From Cohnella fermenti (GTDB lineage Bacteria; Bacillota; Bacilli; Paenibacillales; Paenibacillaceae), in the NCBI RefSeq assembly GCF_004801405.1, contig NZ_SSOB01000018.1:62001-126000 (forward strand): a stretch of DNA of 64,000 bases. Reading direction: 5' to 3'. A model generated the notes under the pieces. That model ran no database searches. It was not told where the DNA came from and was given only the letters and a program-made list of their open reading frames with translations. Position numbers and translations under genes: made by a program. Numbering within the stretch: the first letter of the stretch is position 1; every line of letters begins with the position of its first letter. Below, piece after piece: positions 18,395 through 27,732 of this stretch.

Positions 18395-21300
18395 TCAGAC
18401 TTGGTTAACAACGAAATCATCGAACGTTACTCTGGTTGTCGTGCAAGCTGCGCCAATCGTGGCGGACGTGGATGAGGCTCCCGTCGTGAAGGCAATCGTT
18501 GTGGTGTACCAGGTATTGTCCGACGTGATCGTCTGATTCAATTGGGAGCCGCCGTAATCCTTCACGTACACATAGCCTTGACCGGTGCCCGACACGCCCT
18601 TGGTCTTGACCGTCAGCACATACGACGTATTCGGGCTGAGCCCGGTGATCGTCTGCTCTGCGTAGTTGCCCGGGTTCTTGAGCTCCAGGCCGTAAGCGCT
18701 GCTGTATGCCGCCCACACCTGCGCAGCGCCTCCGGAGCCGGTCCAGCCCGTAATGTTGCCGCCTTCGAAGTTCCCGTTCTGCACCAGCACCGGAGTCGGC
18801 TTCAAGGCGAAGTTGTCGAAGCTCACCCGGGTTGTCGTGCAATAAGCTCCGATCGTCGCGGAGGTGGAGGACGGCCCGGTGACGAAGTAGATCGCCATGC
18901 TGTGCCAGTTGTTGTCGGAGGCAATCGTCTTGTTGATCTGGGAGCCGCCGTAATCCTTCACGTACGCATAGCCTTGCCCCGTCCCGGATACGCCCTTGGT
19001 GTCGACCGTCAGCACGTAGGCCGTATTCGGGCTGAGCCCGGTGATCGTCTGCTCCGCGTAGTTGCCCGGATTCCAGAGCTCGAGGCCGTAAGCGCTGCTT
19101 CGTGCGGCCCATACCTGCGCGGCGGCCCCGGAGCCGGTCCAGCCAACGGTCGTCCCGTTCTCGAAGTCTCCATTGGCAATGAGCGGACGCAGAACGATAT
19201 TGTCGAACTGAACCCTTCCGGTCGTGTCATAGACGCCGATCGTCGCGGCGGTCGCCCCGGAGCCGGTAACGAACAGAAGGGACGCGCTGTGGAACGTATT
19301 GTCCGACGTGATGCTCTGGTTGACCTGGGTTCCGCCGTAGTCCTTCGCGTACAAGTAACCTTGCCCCGTTCCCGATACGCCCTTGGCATCGACGGACAGC
19401 ACGTAGGCCGTGTTCGGGCTAAGGCCGGTTATCGTCTGCTCCGCATAATTGCCGGCACTGCGAAGATCAAGGCCGAAGGTGCTGTTGTACGCTGCGGAGA
19501 TATGCGTGAGCAGCCCGGAACCGGTCCACGTCGCCGTGTGGCCATTGTCGAAGTCCCCGTTCTTGACTAAGGAGGCGCCGTTGTATTGAAGAACCCGGAA
19601 CTCGTTGAAGCCTGCTGCAACTCCCGAGGTCAAGCCCGTCACGGTAATTCGGACATACCTGGCCGTCATGTTGAACAAGTCATTGTTCGTCTTCGCCGTG
19701 CCGTTGCTTGCCGTCCGGTCCGCTGCCGTGGTCCAGTTGACGTTGTCTGTCGACACCTCGACCTTGTACAGATGCGTAAGATTGTTCTCGTCCCATATCA
19801 CCTTGGTTCCATGGATCGTCTGATTGCTGCCAAGGTCCACCTTCCACCAATGGCCTGTATTCGTGTCGTTCGCGGTCCAGTTCGTTCGATGGTTGCCGTC
19901 GTTGCCGCCGGAGGCCGAGGTTCCGGTCTTGACGCTGTCCGAGCTGGCCGTCTTGTTCAATGCCAGATTCGTATACAGCGGTGTCGGAGTCGGAAGCGGC
20001 GTATAGCTGCTTGCGCCCGGAGCGACGAACTGGATGTTGCTCGTATAGCCGTTGACGCTGATATTGCCCGCTGCGGCGGACAGGATCAGATTGCCGTTGA
20101 CGACCAGATTCTCGAACGTGACGTCTTGAACGAGACGATTGGGACTATAGCCGGTCAGATTGGAGGAATTGCTGTTGGTGCCGGTATACGTAATATTCTT
20201 GAAGTAGATATTCTTGACGCCCCGCCCCGGCCCGGTCTGGCTTCCCGTCCACGTATTGTTCAGGTTAAAAATCGCATGCACATAATTGTCCTCGATCCGG
20301 ATATCGGTAAACGTTACATTCTGGATGAGGTTCCCGTCGCCGTTCGTGAACTGGATCGGGCTCATCGGACTTTGCGTGTCGTTCAACAAGATGTCGATGT
20401 TGGAGAAGTGGACGGAATCGATGAACAGCCCGCCCTCGTATTCGGTCGGATCGCCGTGGGTGCCGAAGTTGATCGGACGGGCCACATCGGGCATAAGGAT
20501 CGTGTTTGTGACCGTCTCGTTCGCGACATTGCTCCAGAAGTTCGATTCCGGGCGGGCGGTATAGACCGCCAGGCTGTCATCGCCAGAGCGAATAAAACAA
20601 TCGTTAATCGTAATGTTCGTGGACCCCAGATTGTCGATTCCGTCCGTCCAGCTCTTGTAGCTGAAGCCTTTAATATTGTTAATCGTCACATTGTTGGCAT
20701 TCTGCAGATCGACCAGATCCCCGCCGCCTCCGCCGTGGCCGTAGTCGTTGACGATAATCCCGTCGACCGTGATATTGTCGGAATAGTTGACCGAGACGCC
20801 TCTCCAGGAAGGATGATCGAGGATGCCCCGTCCCCTGACGGACGCGTTCGTCGCGTTGTCCAGGAAGACGCCTCCCTTGACGACCGCTCCTCCCGCAATG
20901 TACAAGGTCTTGCCGCTCGGCACCGTATAATCCTGGTTGTAGACGCCGGGCCCGAGATAGATGACGTCCGGATCGCTTGGGCTCGGGACGTCAACCTCCA
21001 GTGGATTCGCGAACAGATGCAGATTGTGGTTGATGTCTCCATTCACTTCCACCGAGAGCTTGGTCGGACCGGAGATCGTGAAGGTCAACGTGTTCCCCGC
21101 AACGGAGGGGGCAATGCCTTTGCTTGCCGGACGAACCGCTGCGGATGAGACGGTCCCCGCGTTATAGGTGACGGATACGTCCACCGGACCGTCCGTATCG
21201 AAGTAGACGAAGGAAGCATGCGAAGGGTGGTAGCCGCCTACCGTCGTGTCGTATTCGTCCAGGTCCTGCCAGGCCCCGCCGTTCGCGCGCACCTTCACGG

Positions 21301-21475
21301 TGAAGTCGGCGTTGAGCGCGGCGCCGCCCGTCGGATTCGGATACGTCACCAGTGTGGTTCCGGCCGCATGCACTTCCGTCGGCAGACCGAACGGCAGCAC
21401 AGCAAAGAATGCAAGCGCTGCCATAAACACACACAACCAGTTTACCGGCCTGCGGCTTCTTCTTGTCAACATCAT
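18395..21475 (-). CDS. Secreted parallel beta-helix glycosidase (GH28/GH49-like) with binding modules
   Basis: About 1026 residues from the ATG at 21475, chosen because AAGGAG lies six bases upstream. A signal peptide (arginine-rich start, long hydrophobic run, cut near VHA-AG) shows export. A small N-terminal beta domain leads to a right-handed beta-helix with SWTDGIDNLGSTNITIND and IRSGDDSLAVY, the Asp arrangement of clan GH-N (polygalacturonase or dextranase types). At about residues 502-635 there is an F5/8/CBM32-like domain (NLALNKTASSD, WWKVDLG, ARYVRITV), then three near-identical 130-residue modules (NGDFENG-W start, AEQTITGLSPNTAYVL, GTGQGY-YVKDYGG). It is last in the operon with GH29 and the transporter and probably attacks the polymer outside the cell. 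Confidence 0.82.
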   Translation of the reverse strand: MMLTRRSRRPVNWLCVFMAALAFFAVLPFGLPTEVHAAGTTLVTYPNPTGGAALNADFTVKVRANGGAWQDLDEYDTTVGGYHPSHASFVYFDTDGPVDVSVTYNAGTVSSAAVRPASKGIAPSVAGNTLTFTISGPTKLSVEVNGDINHNLHLFANPLEVDVPSPSDPDVIYLGPGVYNQDYTVPSGKTLYIAGGAVVKGGVFLDNATNASVRGRGILDHPSWRGVSVNYSDNITVDGIIVNDYGHGGGGGDLVDLQNANNVTINNIKGFSYKSWTDGIDNLGSTNITINDCFIRSGDDSLAVYTARPESNFWSNVANETVTNTILMPDVARPINFGTHGDPTEYEGGLFIDSVHFSNIDILLNDTQSPMSPIQFTNGDGNLIQNVTFTDIRIEDNYVHAIFNLNNTWTGSQTGPGRGVKNIYFKNITYTGTNSNSSNLTGYSPNRLVQDVTFENLVVNGNLILSAAAGNISVNGYTSNIQFVAPGASSYTPLPTPTPLYTNLALNKTASSDSVKTGTSASGGNDGNHRTNWTANDTNTGHWWKVDLGSNQTIHGTKVIWDENNLTHLYKVEVSTDNVNWTTAADRTASNGTAKTNNDLFNMTARYVRITVTGLTSGVAAGFNEFRVLQYNGASLVKNGDFDNGHTATWTGSGLLTHISAAYNSTFGLDLRSAGNYAEQTITGLSPNTAYVLSVDAKGVSGTGQGYLYAKDYGGTQVNQSITSDNTFHSASLLFVTGSGATAATIGVYDTTGRVQFDNIVLRPLIANGDFENGTTVGWTGSGAAAQVWAARSSAYGLELWNPGNYAEQTITGLSPNTAYVLTVDTKGVSGTGQGYAYVKDYGGSQINKTIASDNNWHSMAIYFVTGPSSTSATIGAYCTTTRVSFDNFALKPTPVLVQNGNFEGGNITGWTGSGGAAQVWAAYSSAYGLELKNPGNYAEQTITGLSPNTSYVLTVKTKGVSGTGQGYVYVKDYGGSQLNQTITSDNTWYTTTIAFTTGASSTSATIGAACTTTRVTFDDFVVNQV
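18400..19575 (-). repeat. Three tandem 130-codon binding modules inside the beta-helix gene
   Basis: Modules start near 19575, 19185 and 18790 on the minus strand, about 390 bp each. The nucleotide sequence is strongly conserved between them (for example the segment encoding AEQTITGLSPNTAYVL), which suggests recent duplication or ongoing gene conversion. The fold resembles CBM4/9-type or CBM6-type beta-sandwich modules. Confidence 0.75.
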
Positions 21476-21578
21476 CCACAACTCCTTTTCCTTCATGCAG
21501 ATTTGTCATTCGGTCAGATTTGTCTTACGGTCAGATGAAGTCCGGCCGCCTCCGAAGAAGCGGGCCGGACTGCGTTGC

Positions 21579-22868
21579 TTACAGGGCCGAATCTACCGTC
21601 AGCTTCACAACCGTATCGAAGCGATCCCGACGAGCCTCCGGAATGCGAATCGCAACTCCGCGCTCGTTCTGCTTATAAGGAATCTCCGTGCCGTCCAGAA
21701 GCTCGCAGCGAGCAATTCGCTGCGGCAGCGCCGGCAGAATCGTCTTGTCCATCGCCGCCGCGTCCAGCACGTGCAGGTACAGGCAATCCCCTCTGTGCGT
21801 CATGCCGTATACATTGTCCACCGGTTGCAGCGGGCCCGCGCGCGTGCCGTAGATGGCTTCGCCGTTCTTCTTCATGAAGGCGCCGATCTGCCGCAGCCGC
21901 TCCGTCTGACTATCCGGAATGGTCCCATCCGGATTGGGGGCCACGTTCAGCAGCACGTTGCCCCCGCGCACGAAGCAATCGACCATCAGCTTCACGATTT
22001 GCTCGAGCGGCATCACCCTCTCCTCCGGCTCGTACGACCAATGATAGGCAATCGTAAAGCACTTCTCCCAGTCCATCGGCACGATCGGGCCCGTGATGTC
22101 ATGGCCGCCTTCGTCGCATTGGAAGTCCCCGCTCCAGCCCGAACGCGGATTAATGACACAGTCGGGCTGGCTGGACCTCACCATTTCGTTCAGCTTGATC
22201 GGCTCCCAGAACCAGGCGGCGTCGGCATCCGAGCCGGAATGGGCAAGCCAGCCGCCGTCGTACCAGAGAATGTCGATCGGCCCGTACTTCGTCGTCAACT
22301 CCCGGATTTGCTCGTAGCATTGCCTCTTCATCAGAGCCGCATTTTCCGCCAATTCCATGGGCTTGAAGTAGCCGGGGAACCGCCAGTCCATCGGGGAGTA
22401 GTACAGCCCGACCCTTAGCCCGGCCTCGCGGAAAGCCTCCGTGTACTCCTTGACGAAGTCGCGACCCGCCGCCGCCCTCTTGCTGTCGAACCCGCCGTAG
22501 CTGCCCGGACTGTCCCACATCGCGAAGCCGTCGTGATGGCGGGTGACCATAACCGAATAGGCCATGCCCGCCTCCCGGACCAGCTCCGCCCACTGGCGCG
22601 GGTCCCATTGCTGCGGGTCGAACGACTCGGCCAGCTTCGCATACTCGTCGGCGGGGATGCTCTCGTTGAACATCGCCCACTCGCCGCGCCCGAGCAGCGA
22701 GTACAACCCCCAGTGGAAGAAGAACCCCAGCTTGGCGTCCCGCCACCATTCCATCTGCTCGTCGCTCAGCTTCAGCGAAGGAGCCTCCACATCGTCCCTG
22801 CTCTTCAATTGAATGCTGCTCTTCAGCATCGAGGCGAGCTCGTCATTCCGCAATTCCTTATCCGTCAT
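21579..22868 (-). CDS. Glycoside hydrolase family 29, alpha-L-fucosidase
   Basis: 429 residues, no signal peptide. The GH29 barrel is clear: KLGFFFHWGLYSLLGRGEW, a TRHHDGFAMWDS motif near residue 105 and DILWYDGGW near 200, whose Asp is the nucleophile of this retaining family. RGGNVLLNVAPNPDGTIPD is the usual late barrel motif. It releases L-fucose from imported oligosaccharides. The ATG has a GAGGAAAGG site. It lies between the binding-protein gene and the secreted beta-helix gene in a five-gene operon, so the oligosaccharide taken up by that transporter is probably fucosylated. Confidence 0.93.
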   Translation of the reverse strand: MTDKELRNDELASMLKSSIQLKSRDDVEAPSLKLSDEQMEWWRDAKLGFFFHWGLYSLLGRGEWAMFNESIPADEYAKLAESFDPQQWDPRQWAELVREAGMAYSVMVTRHHDGFAMWDSPGSYGGFDSKRAAAGRDFVKEYTEAFREAGLRVGLYYSPMDWRFPGYFKPMELAENAALMKRQCYEQIRELTTKYGPIDILWYDGGWLAHSGSDADAAWFWEPIKLNEMVRSSQPDCVINPRSGWSGDFQCDEGGHDITGPIVPMDWEKCFTIAYHWSYEPEERVMPLEQIVKLMVDCFVRGGNVLLNVAPNPDGTIPDSQTERLRQIGAFMKKNGEAIYGTRAGPLQPVDNVYGMTHRGDCLYLHVLDAAAMDKTILPALPQRIARCELLDGTEIPYKQNERGVAIRIPEARRDRFDTVVKLTVDSAL

Positions 22869-22935
22869 GCCTTTCCTCGCCTCTCCAGTTTGCTAACTGA
22901 ATGATCGCCTGACCGTTCCCCTGTTCCGCCCGCTC

Positions 22936-24579
22936 TTACAGCTTGCTCTGATACAGGCTGACGACCGACTCGTAGTCTCCCATCTTCTTCAGCTGAGCTT
23001 GGAACTTATCCCAATCGCTCAGGTCCATCTCGCCCTTGATGAACTTGATGACCGATTCCTGCACATAGGTTCGGACCGGCGTCATCGTGTTGCTGATCTG
23101 CTCGTTCTCGTCGCTTGTGAAGTTGATGCGCGGCGCTTGATCGTTCGGCGCAACCCGGCCCTTGCCGTAGGTGCCGTTCGCGGTCCAATAGCTCTCTTCG
23201 GTCTCCTTGCCGTCATGGTAGAACGACGTTACGCTGCCCGGGTCCGTATACTTGGCGACGCGGTCCTGCGGCGTCCATACGATGCCGGCGCGGCAGCTGC
23301 CCGTCGTGCCTACGCCGTACTTGCACAACTCATCATACAGATTGTCGGCGTTCAGAATGTTCGACGTGTACTGCTTCACGCCGTCCTTCTCCTCGTAGGT
23401 CGTGCCCTCTACGCCCCAGTTCATCAGCGTCATCATCTTGCCCGAATACTGGTAGTCGAGCATCTTCGCCAGCAGCTCGGGGTGCTTCGCCTTCGCCGAG
23501 ATGACGATGCCGCTGCCGTTGCCGAGCCCCTTGCCCGCCGGCTCGGAGGAATACAGCCAGGCATCGCCGTACTTCGAGCTTGGAATCAGCGCATTCGTCC
23601 ACTTGACGTTCGCCTGCTCGTTGTCGTTGAACTCGGTCGCGAAGCCGGACCAGCTAAGCGGGTAGATGAACGTCTTGCCTGTCGTCGCCTTCGGACGGGC
23701 CTGATCGATCTCATCGGTGAAGTAATCCGGGTCCATCAGCTTCTCCGCGTACAGCTTGTGCATGAATTCGAGCGCTTCCTTAAAGCTCATCTCCGTCGGA
23801 CCGAACACATACTTCTCACCGTTCCAATAGATGTCGTCGCTCGTGTGCAAGGAATTGTAGAAGCCGGCATACGCCATGTACTTGCCGCTCGAGCCGATCG
23901 GATAGGTATCCGGATACAGCTCCTTCAGCTTCTTGGCGGCATCGTACATCTCATCGAGCGTCTCCGGAATCTTGATCCCGTTCTGCTCGAAGACGTCAAG
24001 CCGGTAAGACGAGGAATATTGGGACGGCGTCAGCTCCGTCGGGTTGTCGTAGCCGTCGAAGTAGGCGTAAATCTTCTTGTTCGAGGAGAACAGATAGGTG
24101 TCCGAGTTCGGCGTGCCGTTGACGAATTCCTTGTAATACGGGTATTGCTCCAGATACGGAGTGAGATCGGCGTACAAGCCTTCCTCCCCGTTGTCGTTAA
24201 TGCCCGACAGCCCTTCGAGGCTGAGCATGACATCCGGGATCTCGCCGCTCGCGGCCATCACCTTCGCCTTCTCGAAGTACTCGTCGCCCCACTGAATGCG
24301 GTTCCACTTGATGTTCAGCTTGACGCCGAGATACGTCTCCATCTCCTTCTCCCATTGCTCCTGAACGAGCGTGTCCGCGGGATCGACCCCGAACTTCGGA
24401 ATCATGACCTCGAAGCTGAGCTCCTCCACAGCGTTCGTGTCGCCGCTTGCCGAGGAGCCGCCGCTCGCTGCCGGAGAAGCGCCCGAATCAGTGCCGCCAT
24501 TATCGTTGTTGCCGCTGCAGCCGGCCAGCATCGAAGATGCGAGCAGGATGGACAGAAGCGCCGTTGTTGATTTTTGCAT
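22936..24579 (-). CDS. Sugar ABC transporter solute-binding lipoprotein
   Basis: 547 residues. Signal peptide with lipobox SMLAGC and lipid-anchored Cys21, then a Gly/Ser/Asn linker and the large family-1 binding fold of LplA-type proteins (SFEVMIPKFGVDPADTLVQE, LSLEGLSG). It binds an oligosaccharide at the outer face of the membrane and passes it to the permeases at 24650 and 25538. The order permease-permease-binding protein is typical of Paenibacillus oligosaccharide CUT1 systems. The energising ATPase is not in the window and is presumably a shared MsmX-type protein. Confidence 0.92.
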   Translation of the reverse strand: MQKSTTALLSILLASSMLAGCSGNNDNGGTDSGASPAASGGSSASGDTNAVEELSFEVMIPKFGVDPADTLVQEQWEKEMETYLGVKLNIKWNRIQWGDEYFEKAKVMAASGEIPDVMLSLEGLSGINDNGEEGLYADLTPYLEQYPYYKEFVNGTPNSDTYLFSSNKKIYAYFDGYDNPTELTPSQYSSSYRLDVFEQNGIKIPETLDEMYDAAKKLKELYPDTYPIGSSGKYMAYAGFYNSLHTSDDIYWNGEKYVFGPTEMSFKEALEFMHKLYAEKLMDPDYFTDEIDQARPKATTGKTFIYPLSWSGFATEFNDNEQANVKWTNALIPSSKYGDAWLYSSEPAGKGLGNGSGIVISAKAKHPELLAKMLDYQYSGKMMTLMNWGVEGTTYEEKDGVKQYTSNILNADNLYDELCKYGVGTTGSCRAGIVWTPQDRVAKYTDPGSVTSFYHDGKETEESYWTANGTYGKGRVAPNDQAPRINFTSDENEQISNTMTPVRTYVQESVIKFIKGEMDLSDWDKFQAQLKKMGDYESVVSLYQSKL

Positions 24580-24649
24580 ACAAGAACCCCCTGATAATAG
24601 TTGAGTGGCGAAGCGTTAAGCCGCCGTTCGTCGGACCTCGATACGTTGA

Positions 24650-25528
24650 CTACCCCTTGATCGAGCCGACCATGGCCCCCTTGACGAAGTGCTTCTGAAC
24701 GAACGGATAGATGCACAGAATCGGCGCCAGCGCGATAACGATTGCGGCCATCACAATGTTCTTCGGATTGACCTCATTGTTGACGAGCAAGTTCCGGTAT
24801 TGGCTGCTCGCGCTCCCGTCGTCGACAATCAAGCTGCGCAGGAACATCTGCAGCGGATACTTGCTCTCGTTCTTCAGATAGATCAAGGCGTTAAACCATT
24901 CGTTCCAGAAGGCCACGATGGAGAACAGCGCGAATGTCGCGAGCAGCGCCTTGGATAGCGGCAGATAGATGCGGAACAGAATCGTAATGTCTCCGGCTCC
25001 GTCCATCAAGGCCGATTCTCGCAGCTCCGAAGGGATATTCTGGAAGAACGAACGATAGATAAAGACGTTGAACGCGCCTACGCTGCCGGGAATGACCATG
25101 ATCCAGAACGTATTGAGCAGATGAAGCTCCTTCATCAACAGATAAGTCGGAATCATGCCGCCGCCGAAGAACATTGTGATTGCGAGGAATATAGTAATAA
25201 ACTTCTTAAGCGGAAAATCAGCCACGGTCAGCGGGTAAGCCGTCAGAGAGGTGAGCAGCAGCGTCAGGAGCGTCCCGACCGAAGCGTACAGCAGCGTATT
25301 GCGGTAGCTGATGTACAACTGGGGCTTGCTCAGAATAATCTCGTACCCCTTGGTATTGAATCCCTTGGGCCACCAACTGACCTCACCTAGCGCAATATAA
25401 TCCGGATCGCTGAGCGACAACGAGATGACATTCAGCAGCGGATAGACCATCACGACGACGAGCGCGAGCATGAAGGCGTAATTGAGAATGTCGAAGATCC
25501 GGGAACCCATGCCTTGCTTGTAACCCAT
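24650..25528 (-). CDS. Sugar ABC transporter permease (LplC/YtcP type)
   Basis: 292 residues with six membrane segments (for example FMLALVVVMVYPLLNVISLS). The cytoplasmic EAA-like loop is ESALMDGAGDITILFRIYLP, which docks the ATPase. It ends in the usual FVQKHFVKGAMVGSIKG. The ATG at 25528 is chosen; a GTG at 25537 directly follows the upstream stop codon but has no ribosome site, while AGGTGAGG precedes the ATG. It is coupled to the permease at 25538 by nine bases. Confidence 0.93.
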   Translation of the reverse strand: MGYKQGMGSRIFDILNYAFMLALVVVMVYPLLNVISLSLSDPDYIALGEVSWWPKGFNTKGYEIILSKPQLYISYRNTLLYASVGTLLTLLLTSLTAYPLTVADFPLKKFITIFLAITMFFGGGMIPTYLLMKELHLLNTFWIMVIPGSVGAFNVFIYRSFFQNIPSELRESALMDGAGDITILFRIYLPLSKALLATFALFSIVAFWNEWFNALIYLKNESKYPLQMFLRSLIVDDGSASSQYRNLLVNNEVNPKNIVMAAIVIALAPILCIYPFVQKHFVKGAMVGSIKG

Positions 25529-25537
25529 GTTCCTCAC

Positions 25538-26488
25538 CTACCAGAGACTCGAATCGGAGAATCGCTTGACGATTCCGTTGGTGATCGCGACGAAGATGAA
25601 CGAGACGACGGACAGCATCAGTCCGACGGCCGCGGCGTATTCGAAGCGCCCGCCCTGAAGCCCCTCGCGGAAGACGTAGGTGCCGATCACGTCGGCCGTC
25701 TCATACGTCCCGGGGTTATAGAGCAGCAGCACCTTCGAGAAGTCGTTGCCGAGAATGCCGCCGATGGCGAGAATAAACAGAATGATCGTCGTCGGCATGA
25801 TGGACGGAAGCGAGATGTTCTTCATCTTGTGCCAGCGGTTCGCTCCGTCGATCGACGCTACATCGTACAAGGTCGGATCGACGCCGCTGAGCGCCGCCAG
25901 ATACAGAATCGTTCCCCAGCCGATCCCTTGCCAGATTCCGGAGCTGACGAAGATCGTCCGGAAGAATTGCGACTCCGACAAGAAGTTGACCGGGTCCATG
26001 CCGAACAGCCCCGTCACCTGGTTGACCAAGCCGTCCAGCGAGGTCAGTTCCTTGATCATGCCCACGATGATGACCGTCGAGATGAAGTGCGGGAAATACG
26101 AAACCGTTTGCACGAATCTCTTGAACCACAGAATGCGCAGCTCGTTGAACAGCAAGGCCAGAATAATCGGCGCCGGGAACCCCCACAGCAGGCCGTACAG
26201 CCCGAGCAAGACCGTATTCTTGACTGTGCGCAGCGCCATCGGATTCGACAGGAACATATCGAAATATTTCATGCCGACCCACGGGCTGTCCCAGATTCCC
26301 TTGGCCACGCTGTACTTCTTGAACGCGACCAGGATGCCGTACATCGGGAAGTAATTAAAGACGAGCACCAACAGGAATCCCGGCAGCACCAGCAAGTACA
26401 AATACTTCTGCGACAACAACTTCTGAACGATACGACGGAGAGAGCCTTTCTCTTTCTCGCTTCCGATCGAATAGGCTGTCTGCGCCAT
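25538..26488 (-). CDS. Sugar ABC transporter permease (LplB/YteP type)
   Basis: 316 residues. First gene of the transporter/GH29/beta-helix operon. A basic cytoplasmic start is followed by six membrane segments (LYLLVLPGFLLVLVFNYFPM at the first). The EAA-like loop DVASIDGANRWHKMKNISLP contacts the ATPase. GPTLYD-type region DPTLYDVASIDG and final FVAITNGIVKRFSD fit the family. The ATG has AAAGGGGGAA upstream. A promoter (26571-26599) and a perfect 13-bp inverted repeat (26619-26656) lie between it and the divergent AraC gene. Confidence 0.93.
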   Translation of the reverse strand: MAQTAYSIGSEKEKGSLRRIVQKLLSQKYLYLLVLPGFLLVLVFNYFPMYGILVAFKKYSVAKGIWDSPWVGMKYFDMFLSNPMALRTVKNTVLLGLYGLLWGFPAPIILALLFNELRILWFKRFVQTVSYFPHFISTVIIVGMIKELTSLDGLVNQVTGLFGMDPVNFLSESQFFRTIFVSSGIWQGIGWGTILYLAALSGVDPTLYDVASIDGANRWHKMKNISLPSIMPTTIILFILAIGGILGNDFSKVLLLYNPGTYETADVIGTYVFREGLQGGRFEYAAAVGLMLSVVSFIFVAITNGIVKRFSDSSLW

Positions 26489-26570
26489 TGCCTTCCCCCT
26501 TTCCTCTTCCTAACGCGCCGAGCCTGCTTTCCCCGGGATTCAGGCAGTCGCGACTAGCGTTATCAATAAT

Positions 26571-26599
26571 AGTCTATCCGCTCCAGTAAGCGTTGACAA
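26571..26599 (-). promoter_or_regulatory. Promoter of the transporter operon
   Basis: On the minus strand TTGTCA (26594-26599), 17 bp, then TAGACT (26571-26576), with TATTAT just downstream as an alternative -10. It lies about 80 bp before the permease start. A TTGACA at 26593-26598 with an AT-rich box 17 bp on could act as a plus-strand promoter from the same DNA. Confidence 0.5.
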
Positions 26600-26618
26600 T
26601 AATACGAGATTTCGAATT

Positions 26619-26656
26619 ATAAAACAATATTACTCCGTAAATTAATATTGTTTTAT
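26619..26656. promoter_or_regulatory. Perfect 13-bp inverted repeat, probable operator
   Basis: ATAAAACAATATT (26619-26631) and AATATTGTTTTAT (26644-26656) are exact inverse copies separated by 12 bp, 20 bp upstream of the -35 of the permease operon. Likely bound by a dimeric regulator. The remainder of the gap up to 26845 is AT-rich with no further recognised site. Confidence 0.5.
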
Positions 26657-26845
26657 TTATGAAAACGGATACACCTCAATCGATTCAGCAATATTCGTTT
26701 TTAATACATACTTCATTTCTCGAAAGAATACGAATTTCCCACACTTTCAGCATCGTTCTTCAGCGAATTGTCCGCTTCTCTCTATACAACGAAATTACTT
26801 TTTGTTATTCTATTTTCAAAGTCCCCGGGAACGGAGCGTCGGCCG

Positions 26846-27679
26846 ATGAACCGTCAATATTTCCTTCCGCCGTTCGAAGAATACGGCTTCTTCTGCTTCC
26901 CCCACTCCTCCGGCTTCTATGTGAAGCCGGACAGCCACACGGTCACCCGCGAGGAAGGCGTCCGCGACTTCAGCCTGCACTTCGTCACCGGAGGGAAGGG
27001 GTATCTCGAGCTGAATGACACGCTCTTCACCTTGAAGCAAGGCGATGTGTTCCTTCATCACCCGCACGAGAGAATGCGATATTACACATCCGATGACGAT
27101 AGCTGGGATATCCATTGGATGCAATTCAATGGCAGCGGGCTGGCGGACTTCCTGCTTCAGAGGGGATTCCACGGCTCCTCTCTCTGGTACATGAAGGATA
27201 ACGCCATGCTTGAGCAGGCCTTCCTTGAGCTGCTGGACGAGCTCGAGCAGCACAGCTTCATGCGCCCGGCCCGCATCTCCGCTCTCGCCTACGGCGTGCT
27301 TGTGGAATTCGTCAGCGGGGCGATCCCGTTCTCTACCAAGCGGGGCATGCAGAACGTCGATCGCATCATTCATCTGTTGCCGTTCATGCAGAAAAACGCC
27401 CATCTCCCCTTTATCCTGGAAGAATGGGCGGACAGAGTTCAACTGACGCCGAATTACTTCTGCAGCCTGTTCAAGAAGGTGACGCGCATGACGCCGCTCG
27501 CCTACATGACCAAGTGCCGCATTCAGCTTAGCAAGCAATTGCTGCTCGGCCATCCGCAGATGGCAATCAAGGAGATCGCCATCGATTCCGGCTATCCGAG
27601 CGTGAGCTACTTCAACAAAATTTTTATGCAGACGGAAGGCATGACGCCGACCGAATTCCGTAATCTTCACTTTAAGTGA
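26846..27679 (+). CDS. AraC-family transcriptional regulator
   Basis: 277 residues from the ATG at 26846, chosen because CGGAGCG lies before it; an upstream in-frame start at 26768 would add 26 residues with no site. The cupin half includes FVTGGKGYLELNDTLFTL and QGDVFLHHPHERMRYY. The DNA-binding half has FILEEWADRVQLTPNYFCSL and MAIKEIAIDSGYPSVSYFNK. It is divergent from the permease-binding protein-GH29-beta-helix operon and most likely activates it. Its 3' end is convergent with the sulfur block. Confidence 0.92.
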   Translation: MNRQYFLPPFEEYGFFCFPHSSGFYVKPDSHTVTREEGVRDFSLHFVTGGKGYLELNDTLFTLKQGDVFLHHPHERMRYYTSDDDSWDIHWMQFNGSGLADFLLQRGFHGSSLWYMKDNAMLEQAFLELLDELEQHSFMRPARISALAYGVLVEFVSGAIPFSTKRGMQNVDRIIHLLPFMQKNAHLPFILEEWADRVQLTPNYFCSLFKKVTRMTPLAYMTKCRIQLSKQLLLGHPQMAIKEIAIDSGYPSVSYFNKIFMQTEGMTPTEFRNLHFK

Positions 27680-27732
27680 GGGACTGTAGAATCGGGTATT
27701 CACTGTAGTCGCGCGCATGTGAACCGCAATGA

